A stretch of DNA of 7,226 bases from Thermoprotei archaeon (GCA_003650865.1 QMSN01000049.1:1-7226); one strand, 5' to 3'; shown: positions 1 to 5,758, counted from the first letter of the stretch. Notes: generated by a model from the letters alone, not told the origin. Numbers and translations are program-made.

Positions 1-155
1 GAAGATCCCTCTTCAGGGGGCTTTGCAGGAGGCTTCTCGTGTCCACCTTGCTGAGGTGGAGGGCTACTGGGAGGGCTTAGTAAGAACATTGAGACTAGGA
101 GGATAACGACAGCAGCTGAAGCGCATAAAGCCAGGATCTTAGGCCAAGAGGTCAT
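1..155 (-). CDS. N-terminus of a secreted or membrane-anchored protein (partial, runs off the left edge)
   Basis: Reading the minus strand from ATG at 155-153 gives an open frame of 51 codons with no stop before the window edge. It starts MTSWPKILALCASAAVVILL: a short polar start with one Lys, then an uninterrupted hydrophobic stretch at about residues 7-26. This is followed by a low-complexity region rich in Pro, Ser, Gln and Glu (residues 27-51). That pattern is a signal peptide or N-terminal membrane anchor followed by an extracytoplasmic linker. An SD-like GGAGATG lies a few bases before the ATG, which supports this start. The functional domain lies outside the window, so no function can be assigned; substrate-binding proteins and surface proteins of archaea often begin this way. 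The gene is divergent from the ligase gene at 341. Confidence 0.6.
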   Translation of the reverse strand, partial: MTSWPKILALCASAAVVILLVSMFLLSPPSSPPPQQGGHEKPPAKPPEEGS

Positions 156-171
156 AAGCCCATCTCCAGCC

Positions 172-226
172 CATCAGCTAAATTAGTTACTTGAAGCTCA
201 CCACATATTAACGCTTCTAGCTGATG
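172..226. repeat. 9-bp inverted repeat flanking the leftward promoter
   Basis: CATCAGCTA at 172-180 is matched exactly by its reverse complement TAGCTGATG at 218-226, with 37 bases between. The arms bracket the putative TATA box of the leftward gene (204-213). They could be two half-sites for a dimeric regulator or one regulator bound at two places. The arms extend no further in either direction. Confidence 0.4.
204..213 (-). promoter_or_regulatory. Putative TATA box of the leftward secreted-protein gene
   Basis: The minus strand reads CGTTAATATG here, an AT-rich archaeal TATA-like element. Initiation about 25 bases downstream would fall near 180, giving a leader of about 25 bases that contains the SD-like GGAGATG. 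The call rests on position and composition only. Confidence 0.35.
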
Positions 227-267
227 CATGCTACACCGCCTTTCTAAGATTTTTAAGCTTTGATACG

Positions 268-287
268 TGGGCAATATTTCTTGCCCA
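268..287. promoter_or_regulatory. Perfect 7-bp inverted repeat upstream of the ligase gene (candidate operator)
   Basis: TGGGCAA (268-274), a 6-base spacer, then TTGCCCA (281-287). It lies between an upstream AT-rich element (TTTTTAAG, 250-257) and the CTTTTATC box (293-300) and ends five bases before the latter. That is a typical position for a regulator that helps or blocks TBP/TFB. If transcription instead starts from the upstream element, the repeat would be at or near the transcription start. Confidence 0.4.
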
Positions 288-292
288 TCATG

Positions 293-300
293 CTTTTATC
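293..300 (+). promoter_or_regulatory. Putative TATA box of the acyl-CoA ligase operon
   Basis: The octamer is CTTTTATC, preceded by TG. The same GCTTTTATC-like element recurs before the flavoprotein gene (3584-3591), suggesting a house consensus. Initiation about 25 bases downstream would give a leader of about 20 bases that includes the SD AGGTGG at 328-333. An alternative is TTTTTAAG at 250-257, giving a leader of about 60 bases. Confidence 0.45.
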
Positions 301-340
301 CAGCCATCTCCACTCTACTTGCGGCCTAGGTGGCTCAGAG

Positions 341-1663
341 ATGGAGGTTAAGTACTGGGAGCCTCACGTCGAGACCGCCTCTAAGAAGGCTATAGAGAAA
401 ATTCAGCTCAAGAGGCTTAAGTACATGATAGACTACGTCTACAGGAGAAGCCCGTTTTACGGACGCAGATTTAGGGAGCTTGGGTTACACCCAACTGATG
501 TCAAGAGCCTAGAGGACATCAGGAAGTTCCCGTTCACGACGAAGGACGACTTGAGGAAGCACGGCTACCCCCATGGAGGGGAGTTCCTCTGCGTGCCGAG
601 AGAAGAGGTTGTCTGTTGGCACATGAGCTCTGGCACAACTGGAGTCCCTATACTTGGCGGGTACACGAGGAGGGACTACGACACATGGATGAACTTAGCC
701 GCTAGGTCCTACGTATGCGCTGGCGTCAAGCCGGGGGACGTGATAATGAACATATACGGCTACGGACTATTCACAGGCGGGCTAGGGCTTCACGAAAGCG
801 CTTTCTTGGTTGGAGCCACCGTAATACCTTGGGGCACTGGCAGGACTCAGGCGCTCATAAAGGCCCTAATAGACTTCAAGGCGACCGTCATGACTGGGAC
901 GCCGAGCTATCAGTACTACATAGCGACGCTTGTCAAGGAGATGGGCATAGACGTCGAGAAGGACTTGAACTTGAGGGTCACAATACCCGGAGCGGAGATG
1001 TGGACTGAGAAGATGAGGCAGAGAATTGAGGAGTGGCTTGGATTAAAGATTAGGGGTGGAGGGGCAAGAGACATCTACGGCGCAACTGAGCTCTGCGGTC
1101 CAGGTGCAGGTCAGGAGTGCGTTTACGAGAAGGGCTTCCACTTCTGGGTTGACCACTTCCTACTCGAGGTAGTAGACCCCAAGACGGGTGAACCCGTAGG
1201 TCCAAGTGAGGAAGGAGAGATGGTGTTCACACACCTAGTCAAGGAGGCAACCCCCATAGTGAGGTATAGGCTTGGCGACATAACAGTCCTAGACGAAGAG
1301 CCCTGCGAGTGCGGTAGAAAGGCCTTCCCGAGGTGTCTGAGAGTTAGAGCTAGGGTTGACGACGTGATACACTTCAAGGGGGTCAAGATAATGCCATCGA
1401 TGATTCAGGAGGTACTGCTGAAGCACAAGGAGATACTGGAATACCAAGTCATCGTGGACAAGACTAAGCTCCCCTACGACTTCGTGGTCAAGGTGGAGGT
1501 GCCCAAGCCCGAGCAAACCCCACTACTCCTCAAGAAGCTGCTAAGCGAGTTCAAGAACAGCCTGTTCATAGAGCCCAAGATAGAGATAGTGGATCCAGGA
1601 AGCCTGCCGAGGTACGAGGGCAAGTCTAAGAGGATGATAATTAAGGAGGAGGAAGCGAAATGA
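341..1663 (+). CDS. AMP-forming aryl/acyl-CoA ligase, phenylacetate-CoA ligase (PaaK) family
   Basis: This is a 440-residue cytosolic enzyme expected to activate a carboxylic acid with ATP to an acyl-adenylate and transfer it to CoA. The start is ATG 341: AGGTGG lies 7 bases upstream, and the protein then has the normal PaaK length. The frame is open back to a TTG at 260, but that would add a non-conserved extension lying in the promoter. Visible motifs are the ATP-binding SSGTTG loop (residues 96-101), the adenylate-forming YGATE motif (246-250), RYRLGD (308-313), a cysteine cluster CECGR plus Cys332 (322-332) as in many PaaK proteins, the hinge region RVDDVIHFKGVKI (338-350), and a C-terminal GKSKR (427-431) bearing the likely catalytic lysine. 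The substrate cannot be read from the sequence. In anaerobic archaea such enzymes may handle aryl acetates from amino-acid breakdown, which is inference. The gene is translationally coupled to the next one by an ATGA overlap. Confidence 0.85.
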   Translation: MEVKYWEPHVETASKKAIEKIQLKRLKYMIDYVYRRSPFYGRRFRELGLHPTDVKSLEDIRKFPFTTKDDLRKHGYPHGGEFLCVPREEVVCWHMSSGTTGVPILGGYTRRDYDTWMNLAARSYVCAGVKPGDVIMNIYGYGLFTGGLGLHESAFLVGATVIPWGTGRTQALIKALIDFKATVMTGTPSYQYYIATLVKEMGIDVEKDLNLRVTIPGAEMWTEKMRQRIEEWLGLKIRGGGARDIYGATELCGPGAGQECVYEKGFHFWVDHFLLEVVDPKTGEPVGPSEEGEMVFTHLVKEATPIVRYRLGDITVLDEEPCECGRKAFPRCLRVRARVDDVIHFKGVKIMPSMIQEVLLKHKEILEYQVIVDKTKLPYDFVVKVEVPKPEQTPLLLKKLLSEFKNSLFIEPKIEIVDPGSLPRYEGKSKRMIIKEEEAK

Positions 1664-1854
1664 GCTTAGAGCTGAAGGAGCTTTTGAAGCTCTTAGCCCT
1701 AAGCGACGAGCTGACCTACAGAGTCGACGAGGCCCTCAAAGAGCTAGAGCAGACAAATCTACAGCAGGTTAAAGGGGTTCTCAAGACGATTAGGAGCTAC
1801 ATAGACCTGCTTAGGAGGGAGCTAGAGGTCAAGGCGGAGGAGGTCATGGAGTAG
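1660..1854 (+). CDS. Small helical protein coupled to the ligase gene (unknown function)
   Basis: This 64-residue protein has an ATG that overlaps the ligase stop codon as ATGA (1660-1663). A purine-rich SD, AAGGAGGAGG, lies just upstream at about 1643-1652, so the ORF is very likely translated. It is rich in Leu, Glu and Lys and has no Cys, Trp or Pro. It reads as two amphipathic helices, about residues 3-31 and 34-63, with leucines in heptad-like spacing, and ends with an acidic tail. It has no signal peptide, membrane segment or catalytic motif. A helical hairpin or coiled coil that binds the ligase or dimerises is the natural guess, based only on coupling and composition. I do not recognise a family. 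Confidence 0.7.
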   Translation: MSLELKELLKLLALSDELTYRVDEALKELEQTNLQQVKGVLKTIRSYIDLLRRELEVKAEEVME

Positions 1855-1866
1855 CCTAAGGAGTCA

Positions 1867-1879
1867 AGGCTTCAAGCCT
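1867..1879. terminator. Short inverted repeat between convergent genes (possible transcript end)
   Basis: AGGCTT (1867-1872), one base, AAGCCT (1874-1879). It lies in the 23-base gap between the rightward stop (1852-1854) and the leftward stop (1878-1880), overlapping the latter. As RNA it can form a 4-bp stem, AGGC/GCCT. No T-tract follows on either strand, so an archaeal-type terminator is not well supported. Confidence 0.25.
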
Positions 1880-2207
1880 AGAGGTCTCGCGACAACAATA
1901 TCTTAAACGCTGGAGGAGAAATCCTCTCACTCTTACACCTTGGACACCTACTGGGCTTCTTAGGCTTACGGAGCTCCTTAAACGTGTAGCCACATGACCT
2001 ACAGTAGGGCGGAGTCATAACCAACACCTCGCCACCACCGCTCCTAGACCTCACAGTCTTAGCTATGTGCGTCAAGTGCTCGTAGACCTCCTTAGCCCTC
2101 CAAGGCTCCAAGTCGAGGGCTAGTACTATCTCGTCTACGGTTAAAGGCTCAGCAGAGGACCTCAAGAGCTCAATTATCCTCTGCCTCAGCGTGGCCTCTT
2201 GACTCAT
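1878..2207 (-). CDS. Small transcriptional regulator: winged helix-turn-helix plus C-terminal zinc ribbon
   Basis: This is a 109-residue protein. Residues 5-60 have the helix pattern of a winged HTH, with RQRIIELLRSSAEPLTVDEI followed by a recognition-helix-like segment around PWRAKEVYEHLTHIAK. The C-terminal part carries two CxxC knuckles, Cys69/Cys72 and Cys88/Cys91, separated by a basic KPKKPSR segment, as expected for a zinc ribbon. This order matches the archaeal family of predicted regulators with an HTH fused to a Zn ribbon (COG3357-like, from memory). ATG 2207 is the only sensible start; the upstream SD is weak (GGGCGAG), so a short leader is possible. It is divergent from the TauE/SafE gene, with symmetric elements in the gap between them, so it may regulate that gene, itself, or both. 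The ligand or signal is unknown. Confidence 0.75.
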   Translation of the reverse strand: MSQEATLRQRIIELLRSSAEPLTVDEIVLALDLEPWRAKEVYEHLTHIAKTVRSRSGGGEVLVMTPPYCRSCGYTFKELRKPKKPSRCPRCKSERISPPAFKILLSRDL

Positions 2208-2250
2208 CGCGTACTCGCCCAGCTAGATTATTGAGTCAAGGTTTCCTCGC

Positions 2251-2266
2251 TAAGCTGATAAGCTTA
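2251..2266. promoter_or_regulatory. Palindrome between regulator and permease genes (candidate operator/promoter)
   Basis: TAAGCT-GATA-AGCTTA has perfect 6-bp arms. It overlaps the only AT-rich, TATA-like stretch of this gap on both strands: GATAAGCT rightward and GCTTATCA leftward. It could hold both divergent TATA elements and serve as operator of the adjacent winged-HTH regulator. The assignment rests on position and symmetry only. Confidence 0.35.
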
Positions 2267-2268
2267 GT

Positions 2269-2296
2269 GGAGCATCTAGATAGAGGCGGAGCATCT
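2269..2296. repeat. 9-bp direct repeat GGAGCATCT in the permease leader/promoter
   Basis: GGAGCATCT occurs at 2269-2277 and again at 2288-2296, a 19-bp period or about two helical turns. Both copies lie between the palindrome at 2251-2266 and the permease start. Tandem sites on one face of the helix near the transcription start are typical of archaeal repressors. A chance repeat is possible. Confidence 0.35.
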
Positions 2297-2318
2297 CCAT
2301 GAGTTTGGAGGAGAAATC

Positions 2319-3203
2319 TTGATCGAGGCGCTTGCTTTAACGCTACTATCAGTATCCCTAGTAGCTGGCTTTCTAGGGGCTCTCGTGGGCATTGGGGGTG
2401 GAGTGATCATAGTGCCCGTCCTCTCCACGATACTCCACGTACCCATAAAGGAGACTGTAGCCGCTAGCCTTGTCTGCGTCATAGCCACAAGCATTGCCAG
2501 CAGTAGTAGGTACATACCTAAAGGCCTTGTGAATGTGAGGTTAGCTCTATTCCTAGAGGTGGCAGCCGCCGTCGGCGCATCTATAGGGGCTTTCACAGCG
2601 GCTTATGCACCTTCACCAGCTCTACACATCTCACTAGGCCTCGTATTGGTAGTGCTCTCACTACTCCAGTTCAAGGGTATTAGGCTTGAAGACGAGATGT
2701 TGAGGAGAGGAGTGTTCTCAGAGGTGGTTGAAGACCGCTTAGCCAAGGAATTCAAGCTCTCCTCAGAGTACTACGACGAGCGGTTTAAGGTTAAGGTCAA
2801 GTACAACGTAACGAAGAGCAGCCACGGGCTAGCTGCCTCCTGGGCTGCTGGCTTGATGTCGGGTTTCTTAGGGCTCGGCGGAGGCTCCTTCAACGTGCCG
2901 CTCATGAACAAGCTCATGAAGGTACCCGTGAAAGTCGCAGTTGCGACTAGCCAAATAATGGTTGGATTAACTGCCTCTATAGGTGCTTCAGTGTTTATGT
3001 CGCTTGGCCTTCTAGACCCCTTCATGATAGCTCCAATGGTTATAGGCGTTGCCTTAGGCTCAACCCTAGGCGCTCTAGTAATGAATAAGCTGAGAGCATC
3101 AGCAATTAAGGCGGTGTTCGGGCTGCTACTGGCTTGCCTAGCCTACTTAAGCTTTAGCAGGGGGCTCGCCTTGCTATTAGGCGTTGCGCTACCGGGTGTT
3201 TGA
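2319..3203 (+). CDS. TauE/SafE family sulfite/organosulfonate-type permease
   Basis: This is a 294-residue integral membrane protein of the TauE/SafE (former DUF81) family, whose characterised members export or import sulfite, sulfonates or related anions. The two halves are homologous inverted units, each with a glycine-rich signature: GFLGALVGIGGGVIIVP (residues 17-33) and GLMSGFLGLGGGSFNVP (178-194). About four hydrophobic helices lie in each half. They are joined by a long charged cytoplasmic loop (about 119-168), rich in Glu, Lys and Arg, which is common in archaeal members. Translation starts at TTG 2319, six bases after GGAGGAG (2307-2313); the nearby ATG at 2299 is in another frame and stops after seven codons. 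The DUF1634-like gene follows one base after its stop and is probably co-transcribed. The substrate is not readable; a sulfur oxyanion or organosulfonate is the family-based guess. Confidence 0.85.
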   Translation: MIEALALTLLSVSLVAGFLGALVGIGGGVIIVPVLSTILHVPIKETVAASLVCVIATSIASSSRYIPKGLVNVRLALFLEVAAAVGASIGAFTAAYAPSPALHISLGLVLVVLSLLQFKGIRLEDEMLRRGVFSEVVEDRLAKEFKLSSEYYDERFKVKVKYNVTKSSHGLAASWAAGLMSGFLGLGGGSFNVPLMNKLMKVPVKVAVATSQIMVGLTASIGASVFMSLGLLDPFMIAPMVIGVALGSTLGALVMNKLRASAIKAVFGLLLACLAYLSFSRGLALLLGVALPGV

Positions 3204-3204
3204 C

Positions 3205-3495
3205 GTGGAGAGAGGGAATATCTTGAAGAGGGTTTTCAGCGTAGGCCTCATCGTCAGCCTCGTGCTCTGCGCATTAAGCTTAGCACTAAGCTTTACCTCT
3301 AGCCTAGAGGAGTTTAGTGAGAGCTTAGCTCTCCTCGGAACACTAACTCTACTAGCAACTCCACTAGCTGGATTACTAACTGTGGCAGCTTATTCAGCTC
3401 GTAAAAGAGACTTGAGCTACCTCGTAACGTCGCTGCTCGTGCTTGCAATCATAACCCTAAGCCTAGCTATAGCATTTCTAGTAACACCTCACTAA
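3205..3495 (+). CDS. DUF1634-like three-helix membrane protein, partner of the TauE/SafE permease
   Basis: This is a 96-residue hydrophobic protein with three predicted membrane segments, about residues 10-30, 41-63 and 72-93. The second contains LLATP, and a basic RKRDLSY turn precedes the third. These features, the length and the position right after a TauE/SafE gene match DUF1634 (PF07843), a family of unknown role that recurs next to such permeases. The start is uncertain: GTG 3205, one base after the permease stop and with GGTG a few bases upstream, is preferred. TTG 3184 inside the permease and TTG 3223 are in the same frame. It is probably an accessory subunit or small partner of the permease; this is inference from gene neighbourhood. 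Confidence 0.7.
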   Translation: MERGNILKRVFSVGLIVSLVLCALSLALSFTSSLEEFSESLALLGTLTLLATPLAGLLTVAAYSARKRDLSYLVTSLLVLAIITLSLAIAFLVTPH

Positions 3496-3552
3496 GCGTT
3501 TAATCATAATTCACCTCGATCACACGAGCAAGCTTCAATAAAGGGCTTGTGA

Positions 3553-3573
3553 GCTTCGATGAGCTCTCGAAGC
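3553..3573. promoter_or_regulatory. 7-bp inverted repeat upstream of the flavoprotein promoter
   Basis: GCTTCGA (3553-3559) and TCGAAGC (3567-3573) are separated by 7 bases that contain the smaller palindrome GAGCTC. It lies 10 bases before the TATA box of the next gene and about 55 bases after the DUF1634 stop. It could be an operator or a hairpin at the end of the upstream transcript. No T-tract follows immediately, which favours the operator reading slightly. Confidence 0.35.
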
Positions 3574-3583
3574 CTACCTAAAG

Positions 3584-3591
3584 CTTTTATC
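3584..3591 (+). promoter_or_regulatory. Putative TATA box of the flavoprotein gene
   Basis: CTTTTATC, preceded by purine-rich AAAG that could serve as a BRE. Initiation about 25 bases downstream, near 3613, gives a very short leader that just includes the SD. It is identical to the octamer before the acyl-CoA ligase gene. Confidence 0.5.
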
Positions 3592-3610
3592 GAGAGGTGT
3601 TGTAGAGGCT

Positions 3611-3619
3611 GAGGAGGTG
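3611..3619 (+). promoter_or_regulatory. Strong ribosome binding site that decides the flavoprotein start
   Basis: GAGGAGGTG is a near-perfect complement of the archaeal 16S rRNA tail. Its last G is the first base of an in-frame GTG (3619), which therefore cannot be the start. ATG 3628, eight bases downstream, is correctly spaced. Confidence 0.65.
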
Positions 3620-3627
3620 TGGATTTT

Positions 3628-4041
3628 ATGGTCAAGATGCCAAGTCAAGTTATTCAACTCCTCGAGCAAGTGGCTCCTAAGAGCTTCTGTGTGTTCTCTA
3701 CCGCTAGCAAGGATGGTAAGCCAAACGCGGTGCCCATAATCTTCGTCAAGGTCTTGAGCGATGAGGAGATCCTAATAGCAGACAACTTCTTCAACAAGAC
3801 TAGGAGGAACTTAGAGGTCAACCCCCAAGCCTCCCTAACGTTCTGGAACCCCGAGACGAGGGAGGGATACCAAGTTAAGGGCAAGGTCGAGATCTACACG
3901 TCAGGCCCGATATTCGAGAAGGCTATCGAGGTGGTCAAGGCGGTTAAGCCAAACCTCCAAACGAAGGCTGGCGTGCTACTGAGGGTTGAAGAGGTCTATA
4001 GCATTAAGCCGGGGCCTACAGCGGGTGAGAGAATAGCGTAA
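3628..4041 (+). CDS. FMN-binding split-barrel protein, pyridoxamine 5'-phosphate oxidase superfamily
   Basis: This is a 137-residue cytosolic protein. The N-terminal strand pattern FCVFSTASKDGKPNAVPI (residues 20-37) is the usual opening of the PNPOx-like split barrel. The segment IADNFFNKTRRNLEVNPQAS (50-69) matches the flavin-contacting region of the family, with Lys57, Thr58 and Arg59 as likely phosphate contacts. GYQVKGKVEIYTSGPIF (80-96) forms the following strands. Members of this superfamily bind FMN, F420 or haem and include oxidases, flavin reductases and proteins of unknown role. True pyridoxamine-phosphate oxidase is unlikely because the protein is short and the organism is probably anaerobic. 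It appears monocistronic, with its own promoter, and converges on the AtwA gene with a 22-base gap. Confidence 0.75.
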   Translation: MVKMPSQVIQLLEQVAPKSFCVFSTASKDGKPNAVPIIFVKVLSDEEILIADNFFNKTRRNLEVNPQASLTFWNPETREGYQVKGKVEIYTSGPIFEKAIEVVKAVKPNLQTKAGVLLRVEEVYSIKPGPTAGERIA

Positions 4042-4063
4042 ATAGTTGGTGGGGGGCTTAAGC

Positions 4064-5656
4064 TCACTCGCTTAGCTCAGCCGCTAAGGCCTCCCACGTT
4101 ATCTTCTTTGGATCCATGTAGGAGACTATCTTGCCGTTTTTCATTAGGGCCACTCTATCGCAAGTCATCCTGACGAAGTCCACGTCGTGAGACACTATTA
4201 TGAAGGTCTCCTCAAGCCAAGACCTAGACATCATTATGGACTTCGCCACCTCCACCTTGGTGAGGGGATCCATGGTTCCCGAGGGCTCGTCCAGCACAAC
4301 TATTCTAGGCTCCTTTATGAGGACTTGTGCTAGTGCAACTCTATGCCTCTCACCCTCGCTCAGCTCGTCGGGGTACTTATCCAGTATTTGAAGAACGGCT
4401 TCGGGGTCTAGCCCAACAGACTTAAGCGTGTATATCGCCTTCATCCTAGCGAGCTCGTCGGGTAGCTCCAGCCCTATAGATGTACTCAAGTTCTGTAGCA
4501 CAGTGCTGTGAGGGTATAGAGCGTACTCCTGGTGGAGTAGGCCTATGTAGCTCGTGGCTATGGCCCTACCCTCGCAGCCAGGCTTCGTTATGTCATACCA
4601 CTTATCTCCAACTCTCAGCTCAACTCTACCTGACGAGGGCTGGGTTATGCCGCATATGATCCTCGAGAGAGTGGTCTTGCCAGCTCCGCTCCTCCCAACT
4701 ATGCCGAATATCTCCCTCTCCTTCACGGTGAAGGAGACGCGGTCAACAGCCTTGGTCAGACCTCTATCTATGGAGTAGTAGTACTTAGAGACGTCCACTA
4801 CTTTAAGCACGTCCTCTCCTATCATGACGAGCTCGGGGGTGAAGGACTCCACACCTCTTAAGAAGGACTTGACAACCTCGTGGGCTGGAGCATCCATGAC
4901 GACTTTGCCTCTGTCAAGCCATATCACCCTGTCGCAAAGCCTCTGAAGCACGTCGGGTATGTGCGATGCAACTATCATGCACTTGTTCTTCTCTTTAAAC
5001 TCCTTCAGCAAGAGCTGGCTTATCATGTTCGCGTTTAGGGGGTCGAGAGTGCCAGTAGGCTCGTCGGCTAAGAGCAGTATGGGGTTGACGGCTATCTGCC
5101 TAGCCAACACAACTCTCTGCTTCTCACCTCCACTCAAAGTCTCAGCTGGGTGGAGGGTTCTGTGCATGAGGTTTACAAGCTTCACATACTCTATAGCCAG
5201 CTTAAGCGCATCTTCACGCTTAACCCCAGCTCTGCTCAGAGCCTCCATGACGTTCTCCACGGGGGTCAAGTTGCCGTAGAGGGCGAAAGTCCTCTGAAAC
5301 ATTATCGCGATTCTAGCCCTCACAGCTCTAGCTAACTCACGGTCTATGTCGCTCCAGAAGTCCACAACCCTATACTCCATTATGCCTCCACAGTGAGGAC
5401 AAGGCTTGCCGCTGAAGGTGGGGATGTCGACCCATGAGCATGAGGGGCAGAAGGCGACGTGATATATGATTTTGCCCTCAGTGGGCTCATAACCCTTCAT
5501 CCCCCTGATCATGTGCATGAGCACAGACTTACCAGCACCACTCTTGCCGAGAACGCCTAAGCTCTCACCTAGCTTTAGCTGGAAGGAGACGTTGTCCAGC
5601 ACCCTAACTCCATCAAACTCCTTGCTGACTTTACGAACTTCGAGTAGAACCGACAT
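4064..5656 (-). CDS. atwA: AtwA-type twin ABC ATPase, methyl-coenzyme M reductase activation component A2
   Basis: This is a 530-residue soluble protein with two ABC ATPase domains and no membrane segment. Domain 1 has Walker A GKSGAGKS (37-44), Q-loop Gln121, signature LSGGE (174-178), Walker B LLLADEP with Glu199 (194-200) and switch His232. Between Walker A and the Q-loop sits a four-cysteine insert, CPSC/CPHC (Cys70, 73, 86, 89), a probable metal knuckle typical of component A2. Domain 2 has GRSGAGKTT (321-329), Gln376, a variant signature LSEGERHRVALAQ (432-444), Walker B VVLDEP (453-458) and His490. By family knowledge component A2 supplies ATP-driven conformational work to the complex that reduces MCR-bound F430 to Ni(I). 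The start is ATG 5656, seven bases after AAGGTG (5669-5664); ATG 5662 is too close to that SD. Its divergent neighbour mmp7 supports the assignment. Generic ABC proteins are the alternative, made unlikely by the cysteine insert. Confidence 0.88.
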   Translation of the reverse strand: MSVLLEVRKVSKEFDGVRVLDNVSFQLKLGESLGVLGKSGAGKSVLMHMIRGMKGYEPTEGKIIYHVAFCPSCSWVDIPTFSGKPCPHCGGIMEYRVVDFWSDIDRELARAVRARIAIMFQRTFALYGNLTPVENVMEALSRAGVKREDALKLAIEYVKLVNLMHRTLHPAETLSGGEKQRVVLARQIAVNPILLLADEPTGTLDPLNANMISQLLLKEFKEKNKCMIVASHIPDVLQRLCDRVIWLDRGKVVMDAPAHEVVKSFLRGVESFTPELVMIGEDVLKVVDVSKYYYSIDRGLTKAVDRVSFTVKEREIFGIVGRSGAGKTTLSRIICGITQPSSGRVELRVGDKWYDITKPGCEGRAIATSYIGLLHQEYALYPHSTVLQNLSTSIGLELPDELARMKAIYTLKSVGLDPEAVLQILDKYPDELSEGERHRVALAQVLIKEPRIVVLDEPSGTMDPLTKVEVAKSIMMSRSWLEETFIIVSHDVDFVRMTCDRVALMKNGKIVSYMDPKKITWEALAAELSE

Positions 5657-5722
5657 CAACATACACCTTAAGAATTTTTTGCCATATCACGCCCTGGAGC
5701 CATAGAATAATACATGGATGAG

Positions 5723-5731
5723 AATATAAGC
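5723..5731 (-). promoter_or_regulatory. Putative TATA box for atwA
   Basis: The minus strand reads GCTTATATT. Initiation about 25 bases downstream would be near 5701, giving a leader of about 45 bases that ends in the SD AAGGTG (5669-5664). Confidence 0.5.
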
Positions 5732-5749
5732 AATCATGCCAACGCTAAC

Positions 5750-5758
5750 GTTTAAACA
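5750..5758 (+). promoter_or_regulatory. Putative TATA box for mmp7
   Basis: GTTTAAACA, containing the palindrome GTTTAAAC. Initiation near 5779 would give a leader of about 18 bases that carries the SD AAGGTGA (5787-5793). The element lies about 20 bases from the leftward TATA box of atwA, so the two divergent promoters are nearly back to back. Confidence 0.45.

Noticed and set aside
260..340. N-terminal extension of the ligase from a TTG at 260, which would look like a hydrophobic leader
   Set aside because: It overlaps the palindrome and TATA-like box, lacks an SD, and adds residues that PaaK-type enzymes do not have. ATG 341 has AGGTGG at proper spacing.
715..1386. Frames inside the ligase (715-1008 plus, 1123-1386 minus)
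   Set aside because: They overlap the catalytic core of a clearly real enzyme and encode Arg/Ser-rich sequences without domains.
2276..2596. Minus-strand open frame of 106 codons opposite the permease N-terminus
   Set aside because: It is a low-complexity Thr/Pro/Ala composition that mirrors membrane-helix codons on the other strand; it has no family features. The frame at 2771-3025 is the same case.
4042..4063. Terminator between the flavoprotein gene and atwA
   Set aside because: The 22-base gap holds a G-run but no T-tract on either strand and no convincing stem beyond the short CTTAAG/AGCT symmetry.
4959..5279. Plus-strand open frame of 106 codons inside atwA
   Set aside because: It is antisense to well-conserved ABC motifs, has no recognisable domain and no supporting promoter. 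Other open frames opposite atwA (4200-4391, 4554-4778, 5150-5335, 5511-5705) were dismissed likewise.
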